Source: a virus. Taken from it: a stretch of 45,089 nucleotides of DNA. The DNA lies in the IMG/VR virus record IMGVR_UViG_3300030106_002954, positions 1-45,089 of that record; one strand, given 5' to 3'. The position numbers were made by a program, and so were the translations under genes. Shown here in pieces: positions 39,047-45,089 of this stretch (position 1 is the first letter of the stretch; every line of letters starts with the position of its first letter). The notes below the pieces were generated by a model. That model ran no database searches and was not told where the DNA came from. It saw nothing but the letters and a program-made list of their open reading frames with translations.

Positions 39047-40122
39047 TGGTAGAATTTTTAGACCCAATTACTACAAAAGTTGAAACTGCTTTAGATTCTT
39101 CTCCATCAAATAATAATAATAATAATAATGGTGGTAATGGTGATGGTGATGGTACAGCTAAATATATGATTGTAGGACAACCTCCAAGTTATAAGGTAAT
39201 TAGAGATGATGATAATGGAACTTATGCATCAGAAGAATCTGCTCAAGAAGATGCTAATAAATTAAATGCTGCTTATTTGGAAAAGCCTGCTTCAGGTAGT
39301 CCTAATGCTCCTGTTGAAGGTAAAACTTCAGACGAACTTCAATTAGAAGCAGTTCAAGCATTATTTCCTTTTTTTCCTAAATCAGTACAAAGTGAATTTG
39401 CTGAATCTTGGGTCAAATATGGAGACCAAGAAATTGCATTAACTGCAACTAGAAATAGTAATGCTTGGAAAGAAGAATTTGGATACTTAAAAAGAGATGA
39501 TGGTTCTTTAATAATGTCAGAAATAGAAGCTATGAGTACTAAAGCTACCTATAAGGAATCATTAGCTGAAGTAGGTATTGCTGATTTTTCTGATTTTGAA
39601 GATAAGTTTAATGAACTAATAAAAGGTGAAGTATCAGCTATTGAGTTTCAAGATAGAATTGATAGAGTATATGCAGCTGTTAAAAATAATATTCCTCAAG
39701 TAGAACAATTATTTAGAGAAAGATACAATATTCCTATTGATGCACCTACTATATTTGGTGCATTAATTAATCCAGATATACAAGATAAAGTACTTGCTGG
39801 GGATATTAAAACACTAGGTATAGCTGGTGAAGCAGGAAAAGCTGGATTTACTAGAACATTTACACAATTTGAAACTTTAAGAAAAGCTGGAATTACTCAA
39901 CAACAAGCTAGACAACTATATGGACAAGCTGAAGATGTATTAGGAATGGGTATACAAACTGGAAGAGATATTGATATATCTACCATAGAAGAAGCTGCAA
40001 TGGGTAGTGCTCAAGCAGAACAAGAAATTCAACTATTAGCTGCTGAATCAAGAGGAATGTCTTCAGCTAAAGTAGGTGCTGCAAAAAAAGATAGAAAAGT
40101 AACTGGACTTATTGAAAGTTAG
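39046..40122 (+). CDS. Virion-region hypothetical protein with Asn/Gly/Asp run, 358 aa
   Basis: Starts on a TAATG overlap. Near residue 25 a microsatellite (aat repeats, then ggt/gat) codes seven Asn followed by GGNGDGDG, a flexible linker prone to length change. The remainder is helical. Last gene of the large-protein block; a TATAAT box lies 3 nt after its stop. Function unknown. Confidence 0.55.
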   Translation: MVEFLDPITTKVETALDSSPSNNNNNNNGGNGDGDGTAKYMIVGQPPSYKVIRDDDNGTYASEESAQEDANKLNAAYLEKPASGSPNAPVEGKTSDELQLEAVQALFPFFPKSVQSEFAESWVKYGDQEIALTATRNSNAWKEEFGYLKRDDGSLIMSEIEAMSTKATYKESLAEVGIADFSDFEDKFNELIKGEVSAIEFQDRIDRVYAAVKNNIPQVEQLFRERYNIPIDAPTIFGALINPDIQDKVLAGDIKTLGIAGEAGKAGFTRTFTQFETLRKAGITQQQARQLYGQAEDVLGMGIQTGRDIDISTIEEAAMGSAQAEQEIQLLAAESRGMSSAKVGAAKKDRKVTGLIES

Positions 40123-40124
40123 TG

Positions 40125-40130
40125 TATAAT
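40125..40130 (+). promoter_or_regulatory. Promoter for scaffold and capsid genes
   Basis: Perfect TATAAT preceded by TG, just after the stop of the upstream gene; no clear -35. It would start a transcript with a structured leader of about 190 nt before the scaffold gene, giving capsid genes their own strong expression. Confidence 0.55.
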
Positions 40131-40135
40131 AAATA

Positions 40136-40308
40136 TTAGCGTTGCGTGGTCCGCTTAGTAGACCTGCAATCAGCTTTCAGAGCCTGCGTAGAAAGCTTGT
40201 ATAGAAACCGCAGAGTAAGGACTTAGGGTCTTGTTACCCAACCTTAAGTCAAGTGTGAGGGGTAACACCACGGCTAGGTTCCACAGGCTTAGTCTGATAG
40301 GTTAATAC
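40136..40308 (+). ncRNA. Structured leader with H-type pseudoknot
   Basis: An AGCTTTC/GAAAGCT hairpin (40172-40197) is followed by a pseudoknot. GACTTAGGG (40220-40228) pairs with CCTTAAGTC (40242-40250; 9 bp with one G-U). TGTTACCC in its loop (40232-40239) pairs with GGGTAACA (40260-40267; 8 bp). Loop lengths of 3, 2 and 9 nt suit an H-type fold. A CACAG/CTGTG pairing (40282/40308) ends next to the scaffold ribosome site. It could set translation level or stability of the capsid message, or respond to a ligand. No known family recognised. Confidence 0.6.
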
Positions 40309-40324
40309 TGTGAGGAGGTACGAT

Positions 40325-40798
40325 ATGGACGAATTTGAAGCACCAGAAGGTTCTGGAGCTAAGGCAATGCGTGAAACCATTGATAGAAAGAGTGACGAGA
40401 ATGCTAAGTTATTAGCTGAATTAGAGTCTCTTAAAGCAGAAAAGATGGATGGAATTTTTAATGAAATCGGTCTTGATGTAAGCAAAGGTTTTGGTAAGGC
40501 CCTAAAGCAAGTATATGAAGGTGAAGCTTCAGTTGAAGCGGTAACCGAGTTTGCAAAAGCCGAGTATGGTTTTGAAGCAGGCAATGTGGCACAAGAGGAA
40601 GTCACACCCCCTGTTGAGGAACAACCTGTTCAGGATGATGCTAGAGCTAGAGTTGCAGCACTTGATGCAAATTCACAAAGTGACGTACCAACAGATGTTC
40701 TGGAGGATTTACAGAATATTATTGCAAAGGGTACTCCTAAAGACAGTATCCGAGCAAAACTTACTCTGATGGAAGACGAAAAGACATCTAAAAATTAA
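40325..40798 (+). CDS. Scaffolding protein
   Basis: 157 residues from the ATG at 40325, chosen because GAGGAGGT lies 6-7 nt upstream; a GTG at 40310 lies inside that site. Acidic and helical with a coiled-coil start (KLLAELESLKAEK), a Pro/Glu-rich middle and a charged C-terminal helix (DSIRAKLTLMEDEK). Size, composition and position directly before the major capsid gene fit a scaffold that guides prohead assembly. Confidence 0.75.
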   Translation: MDEFEAPEGSGAKAMRETIDRKSDENAKLLAELESLKAEKMDGIFNEIGLDVSKGFGKALKQVYEGEASVEAVTEFAKAEYGFEAGNVAQEEVTPPVEEQPVQDDARARVAALDANSQSDVPTDVLEDLQNIIAKGTPKDSIRAKLTLMEDEKTSKN

Positions 40799-40836
40799 TT
40801 AAGTACAAGCTAAACAACTAAATACGGAGGTATAAA

Positions 40837-41976
40837 ATGGCAAGCATAAGCTTGACGAATAGTACAATTTACTCCCAGAACGTTAACAACTTTACTGGTG
40901 AGTTATTTCGTGTTGGTGGTCAAAGGACTCCCTTCCTCTCTGCAATTGGTGGTTTAAATGGCGGTAAGGTATTACAGTCAACTTTCTGGCAAATTCAAGT
41001 AGCCGATAGTGCAACAATTTCTTCTGAACCTACTAAAGGTCAAGAAGGAGCTCAACCTACAGAATACTTAGGTAGAGATAGAGTTGCATTTACAGGCGTT
41101 ACTCAGGTTTTCCATAAGGGTGTAAAAATGTCTTACACAGCCATGGCAACTTTTCAACATCAAAATCCGTTTGATTTGAGTGCAAATATTATTAACTCTT
41201 CAGATGGTGATGGAACAGTTACAGCAGCTGACAAATTAGGTCTAGCTGGTGGTAACCCAATAGTTGATGAGTTCTCAGAGCAATTAACATTAGCTCTTGA
41301 GAAGTTGGCAAGAGAAGTTGAGTGGTTTGCATTCAACGGTACTTTTGCTGATGGTGCTAACACAACCCCTGGTTCAGGAACTAGAGAGATGCGTGGTTTG
41401 TATGAGTATCTACAGTTAAACAAGAACGCTAGCAATACTGCAGCTTCTGTTGCTAACGGTGGAAATGCTTATTACAACGACACAGATGGAGACGATTCAG
41501 GAACTAGACAAAAGATGACTTGGGACACAGTCGCTGGTGTCATGAAAAGAATGTATGATGCTCAGGCACCAATGATTCAACCAGTTCTTGTTGTTACTCC
41601 AGGGCAGCTTCTTTCTCTTAACAAAGAGCTAGTAGAAGCTACAAGTCCTGCAACTGCAATGAATGCAGCTATCCTTCCAAGAGATAGAAATATCGCAGGT
41701 GTTGATATCGATACAATCGTTACTCCTTTTGGAGCTATCGGATTGATGGTTATCGACCCTAACATAATGCCTAACTCTAAGGGTGCAGCTTTCTTGCTTG
41801 ACTTTGCTTTCATACAACCAGTTTTCACAAATATCCCAGGATATGGAACTGTGTTCGTAAGAGACTTAGACCAAGACGACTATGCAAGAGTTGGAAAAGC
41901 AGTGTATATGGAGATGGGAATAGACTTCGGTCCCCCAGGTTACCACTGCGTTATCCACAACGTTACACAAGAGTAA
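40837..41976 (+). CDS. Major capsid protein, SU10 (DUF5309) type
   Basis: 379 residues with an ideal site (GGAGGTATAAAATG). The N-terminus NFTGELFRVGGQRTPFLSAI is the hallmark of the SU10/DUF5309 capsid family with HK97-type fold; further family-like parts are the E-loop region (STFWQIQVADSATI), the long helix (QLTLALEKLAREVEWFAFNG) and the A-domain end (VFVRDLDQDDYARVGK). It forms the head shell. No separate prohead protease gene was seen. A hairpin follows the gene. Confidence 0.9.
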   Translation: MASISLTNSTIYSQNVNNFTGELFRVGGQRTPFLSAIGGLNGGKVLQSTFWQIQVADSATISSEPTKGQEGAQPTEYLGRDRVAFTGVTQVFHKGVKMSYTAMATFQHQNPFDLSANIINSSDGDGTVTAADKLGLAGGNPIVDEFSEQLTLALEKLAREVEWFAFNGTFADGANTTPGSGTREMRGLYEYLQLNKNASNTAASVANGGNAYYNDTDGDDSGTRQKMTWDTVAGVMKRMYDAQAPMIQPVLVVTPGQLLSLNKELVEATSPATAMNAAILPRDRNIAGVDIDTIVTPFGAIGLMVIDPNIMPNSKGAAFLLDFAFIQPVFTNIPGYGTVFVRDLDQDDYARVGKAVYMEMGIDFGPPGYHCVIHNVTQE

Positions 41977-41999
41977 TCTTGTAAAAATAGTTAGAACTT

Positions 42000-42023
42000 T
42001 GGGAGTTGCTCCACCAGCTCCCA
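42000..42023 (+). terminator. Hairpin after the capsid gene
   Basis: TGGGAG pairs with CTCCCA around a 12-nt loop, followed by the weakly T-rich TTGTTCTGC. It may attenuate or process the capsid transcript. A TGCTATAGT (extended -10 like) lies just downstream at about 42031-42039, so a new transcript could start before the next gene. Confidence 0.4.
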
Positions 42024-42064
42024 TTGTTCTGCTATAGTAAAATATATATTATGGAGAAAGATTA

Positions 42065-42394
42065 ATGGCAAACAAGATACAGAATGTAAAATATACAGGT
42101 AGTGCTACTGCATCACCTTCTATAGATTTACACTCTAAATTAGTATGTGGTTTCTTACCTGGTTCAGGTTGGAACGGAACAAGTATATCTTTTAAATGGT
42201 CTTCTGATGGAGCAGCCTGGAAAGATGTAAAAGAAACTGATGGTTCTACTGTAAGTTATACTGTAGCTGCTGATGATGTTACAAGAGTTGACCCTAGTGG
42301 TTGGGCTTTTGCATCAGGAGGATATTTACAAATAATATCAGGCTCTACAGAAGATACTAGTTCAGAAATTAAAGTCTTATTAAGAAGTAGTTAG
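42065..42394 (+). CDS. Small head/tail structural protein, 109 aa
   Basis: 109 residues, GGAG ribosome site. Beta-rich with Ser/Gly/Asp turns (SFKWSSDGAAWKDVKE), perhaps a decoration or minor virion protein by its place after the capsid gene. Its composition resembles the small protein at 2035-2367, but no sequence identity is claimed. No known family. Confidence 0.55.
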   Translation: MANKIQNVKYTGSATASPSIDLHSKLVCGFLPGSGWNGTSISFKWSSDGAAWKDVKETDGSTVSYTVAADDVTRVDPSGWAFASGGYLQIISGSTEDTSSEIKVLLRSS

Positions 42395-42402
42395 GAGCAA
42401 CA

Positions 42403-42579
42403 ATGAGTATGCTCTTAATGCTTAAAGAAGGTAAACTTCTATCACTAGAAGCTACCATTAGCGAAGCTATTGAATCATCTGTATCTTTGATTGAAGATGA
42501 ATCAGAGAAGAGTGCAGGTTATACAATGGCTCTATTTGGTGTATCTGCTTATGCTAAGGAAACTGAGAGGGTTGCTTAA
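42403..42579 (+). CDS. Small hypothetical protein, 58 aa
   Basis: 58 residues with AGGAG upstream and TAATG overlap with the next gene. Starts MSMLLMLKEGKLLSLEATI; helical and acidic in the middle, with a moderately hydrophobic end (TMALFGVSAYA). Possibly a minor head protein or membrane peptide. No family. Confidence 0.5.
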   Translation: MSMLLMLKEGKLLSLEATISEAIESSVSLIEDESEKSAGYTMALFGVSAYAKETERVA

Positions 42580-43583
42580 TGAGTACAACAATCGGTGGAA
42601 TAGTAGATAGAGTTTTTAGAGAGTATCTAGAACCTGCAGATGACTTAAATTCTTATACTGCAGTTAGTACAACTTTTAATGCCTCAGCAACTTCTGTATC
42701 CTTTAATGCAGATTTATTAACACAAGAAGAAGAAGATGTTATGGATGCTGGAACCATACTTGAGTGTGAACATGAATTGATGTATTGTACTGATGTTGAT
42801 ACAGTAAATAATACTGTAACAGTAGTTAGAGGTACTAGAGGTACTACAGCAGTAGAACATGTAGCTGGTAAGTTAATCAAAATAGCACCTGCTTTTACAC
42901 GTAAAGCTGTATTCGATGCAGTTTGTGACCAAATAGCAAATCTTTATCCATCACTTTATGCAGTAGAAACTGTAGAAAGTACTAGTGGTACTGGCTATAC
43001 ATTACTAGGAACATATGATTCTCCAGGTACTAATAACTATTTAGTAGCACCTATAAAAGCTTTATCTCAATATACAGATTGGTCTGCTGGTTCAGACCAA
43101 ACAGGTTTAACTTTCAAAGGTGTTGCTGTAGAAATGATTGATTTACCTAATCCATTTACGTATACAGACTCAACAAGTACAGAGAGAACAATAACTTATA
43201 CAACAGGACCAGATGTAGTACATGCTTTACAGTTTTCAGGTATAGCTGCAGGACATACAGTCTATGTAACATTCAAAAAGAAGTTTATACAACCTACAGC
43301 AGAGACAGATACATTAACAACTATAGGTTTACAAGACGAATGGGAACCTATTATTATGGCTGGTGCTGCTGCACAGATGTTATCTGGTAGAGATATACCT
43401 GCAGCTACTGCAGATTTTATAACAGACCAGTTAGCTATTGGCAGTTATCCTGTAGGTGCTTCATCAAATATAAGAAATGGGCTACTTTCTTATCAACAAA
43501 CATTATTAGACCAAGCAAAGAAAGATTTGAAGGCTAGATATCCAGAGCCAGTAGCTCTTAATCAAATAACATATCCTAGCTAA
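42579..43583 (+). CDS. Head-tail connector/neck-like protein
   Basis: 334 residues. The sequence has a beta-rich front with VTVVRGTRGTTAVEHVAGK (a motif common in phage adaptor and tail proteins), a helical part (TRKAVFDAVCDQIANLYPSL) like neck or adaptor proteins, and a C-terminal helix (YQQTLLDQAKKDLKARYP). Placed between capsid and tail genes, it is likely the head-to-tail adaptor. Assignment by pattern and order. Confidence 0.65.
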   Translation: MSTTIGGIVDRVFREYLEPADDLNSYTAVSTTFNASATSVSFNADLLTQEEEDVMDAGTILECEHELMYCTDVDTVNNTVTVVRGTRGTTAVEHVAGKLIKIAPAFTRKAVFDAVCDQIANLYPSLYAVETVESTSGTGYTLLGTYDSPGTNNYLVAPIKALSQYTDWSAGSDQTGLTFKGVAVEMIDLPNPFTYTDSTSTERTITYTTGPDVVHALQFSGIAAGHTVYVTFKKKFIQPTAETDTLTTIGLQDEWEPIIMAGAAAQMLSGRDIPAATADFITDQLAIGSYPVGASSNIRNGLLSYQQTLLDQAKKDLKARYPEPVALNQITYPS

Positions 43584-45089
43584 TGGTAAGACTAGCTACA
43601 CAAGCAGAGGTAAATGACCCTAAAAGAAAAGGGTATGACTTCAGAATAGATAATCAACTATATAGAGCTGCTATAAGTAATGAAGCTCCAATGCAAATAG
43701 AATCATCTGATGTACAGACACAAGATATAAATGTAAATCAAAATCCTGAAGACTTTACTAGAAATATAGGTCGTATATATTCAAGAAATAATTTCTCTGG
43801 TGGTAGTAATTTAGATATGGCTCATAAGAGAGGTATGAGTGAGAATGATACTACAAGATTTTGGGATAGTAGCGGGGTAGATGTATTTACTCAGAATAAG
43901 GGAACTCCGTATAGCTTAAAGATGTTATTTCAAACAGAGTTAGAACAAGCATTAAGTTCTTCTGATGGAGATAATGCTATGGCTATTGTTGAAACAAATA
44001 TTTATGTATCAGATGATACTACTTTATATAGGTCAACAGATGGAGGAGATACTTGGACTACAATATCAACTGGTTTAACTGCAGGTTATAATATTAAAGG
44101 TATGACTACACATGGAGATTTACTCTATGTTGCTGCTAATAATGGTTCAGCAGGAGAGATAGAACAATTAACTAATGTATCAACACCAGTATCTACACAA
44201 AAGATGTCAGCAGCTATTTATGATGGTATTTGGTCTGTTAAAGGATTAATACTTGTATCTGCTGGTACAACATTACATCAATATGATGGAGCTACAACTG
44301 TAGGTTCTGCTATAGAGACATTACCTTCAGGACAAAGTTGGACTGATGTAGTTGATGCAGGTGCAGTTATCTTAGCTGTTGCTAGTGATGGAAGGATATA
44401 CTCCATCAAAGATATAGCAGGAACATTCACAGCAAAAGGTACTACAGAACTAAAAGGTGAAGTAGCTACTTGTATTACTGAAACACAGGGAAAAATATTT
44501 TATGGTACAAAAGTGTCACAGACCGATAGTAAAGTTGTTGGTAGGTTATATAGTGCCGATATAGTGGTAGCTGATGACCTCTATGTTCTTGGTAATCAAC
44601 AGTTAATTAAAGAATGGAATATAGCATCTATTGATGCTAGTCCTTACAGATTGTATTCAACAAGAGATTCTGTCTATACAGGTATAAAGGAAACAGCTGA
44701 TAATTCTTATTTATGGAGATATTATCTTCCTACTGCAGGTATAGCTAGAGACTTGAAACTTGGTGCTGGCAATATTGTTAAAGGAATTGGAGAAATGGAT
44801 GGCAAATTCTTAGCTACGGTTCAAGGTAGTGGTGTATATCAAGAAACATCTAACTACGAAACTGAAGGTTATCTTATAACAGCTAACGCAGACTTCTTTA
44901 CTGCTGAGAGAAAACAATGGGTAGAGGCTCAGATAGAGACACCAGATATAGCATCAGGACAGGTAGTAGAATTACATGTATCAGATGACATAGCAGGTAT
45001 AACTTCCTCAACTCATTCAAGTTGGGATAAAGTTATTGATGCACAATCAGGTTCAGGAACTACAATAGCACAGGTAGATAAAATATCTA
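43583..45089 (+). CDS. Beta-propeller-like tail protein, N-terminal part (continues at 3-803)
   Basis: Open to the right edge, 1507 nt, and continuing in the same phase at base 3 of the window (full product 644 residues). After an extended N-terminus with RRx-like loops, repeats of about 40 residues appear, including the Asp-box RSTDGGDTWTTIS near residue 150, and LILVSAGTTLHQYDG and VILAVASDGRIYSIKD segments. These look like blades of a BNR or WD-type propeller. Such proteins form tail hubs or spikes that contact the cell. The ATG overlaps the connector stop by one base. Confidence 0.75.
   Translation, partial: MVRLATQAEVNDPKRKGYDFRIDNQLYRAAISNEAPMQIESSDVQTQDINVNQNPEDFTRNIGRIYSRNNFSGGSNLDMAHKRGMSENDTTRFWDSSGVDVFTQNKGTPYSLKMLFQTELEQALSSSDGDNAMAIVETNIYVSDDTTLYRSTDGGDTWTTISTGLTAGYNIKGMTTHGDLLYVAANNGSAGEIEQLTNVSTPVSTQKMSAAIYDGIWSVKGLILVSAGTTLHQYDGATTVGSAIETLPSGQSWTDVVDAGAVILAVASDGRIYSIKDIAGTFTAKGTTELKGEVATCITETQGKIFYGTKVSQTDSKVVGRLYSADIVVADDLYVLGNQQLIKEWNIASIDASPYRLYSTRDSVYTGIKETADNSYLWRYYLPTAGIARDLKLGAGNIVKGIGEMDGKFLATVQGSGVYQETSNYETEGYLITANADFFTAERKQWVEAQIETPDIASGQVVELHVSDDIAGITSSTHSSWDKVIDAQSGSGTTIAQVDKIS
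44715..45089. repeat. Right copy of the terminal overlap (circular junction)
   Basis: Gap-free match to 1-375 with 13 mismatches (about 3.5%); the last 125 bases are identical. Codon changes versus the left copy include Arg to Gly, Asn to Asp, Trp to Tyr and His-Thr to Gln-Val; the others are silent. Clustered and largely silent differences point to real strain variation, not random read errors. Confidence 0.85.

Overview
The window is best read as one complete, circularly permuted tailed-phage genome of about 44.7 kb, written with its ends overlapping. Bases 1-375 align without gaps to 44715-45089 (13 mismatches), and the reading frame open at the right edge continues in frame at the left edge to a stop at 803. 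No integrase, repressor or host gene was recognised. The DNA is AT-rich and gene-dense; genes are joined by 1-30 nt overlaps, often TAATG or ATGA. Host inference, not proof: the genome suggests a low-GC marine actinobacterium. Pointers are an r1t-like holin, a ferredoxin of the actinobacterial [3Fe-4S] type, a secreted protein with long Thr runs, an SU10-type capsid, and three genes with a TATAAT box exactly 8 nt before the ATG, the layout of leaderless actinobacterial transcripts.

Layout. Rightward late genes run from 25035 through the junction to 12064: terminase with a fused zinc-finger/HTH N-terminus, portal, five large virion proteins (one of 1898 aa), a pseudoknotted leader, scaffold, SU10-type capsid, connector, beta-propeller tail protein, tail-fibre-like and glycine-rich proteins, then a DUF6065-like protein, several microproteins, a secreted repeat protein, ferredoxin, SNase, a DUF5675 (L,D-transpeptidase-like) enzyme, holin and basic proteins. 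Leftward genes run from 24343 down to 12061: many 20-140 aa proteins (several zinc ribbons), an SSB-like protein, two paralogous 100-130 aa proteins, a MoxR AAA+ ATPase with a zincin-VWA partner, a Mre11-like phosphoesterase, a Rad52-like annealing protein, HTH proteins, a signal-peptide lysozyme-like protein and a minimal SET-domain protein. No DNA or RNA polymerase, primase or helicase was seen, so replication probably leans on the host.

The least ordinary part is the non-coding content of the leftward unit (19.8-25.0 kb). It holds a 77-nt tRNA-like element with acceptor and T arms but no D arm, resembling the tRNA-like domain of tmRNA. It also holds a chain of alternating, mutually exclusive stems, a family of hairpins sharing a TTTCCC/GGGAAA core and an AA-type bulge, several 12-16 bp long-range stems, and a 100-nt multibranched element in a roughly 0.7 kb structured region between the divergent transcription units. 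One zinc-finger gene has its stop codon in a hairpin loop, followed by an in-frame, coding-like extension ending at a terminator. All folds were found by eye; no search or folding program was run.
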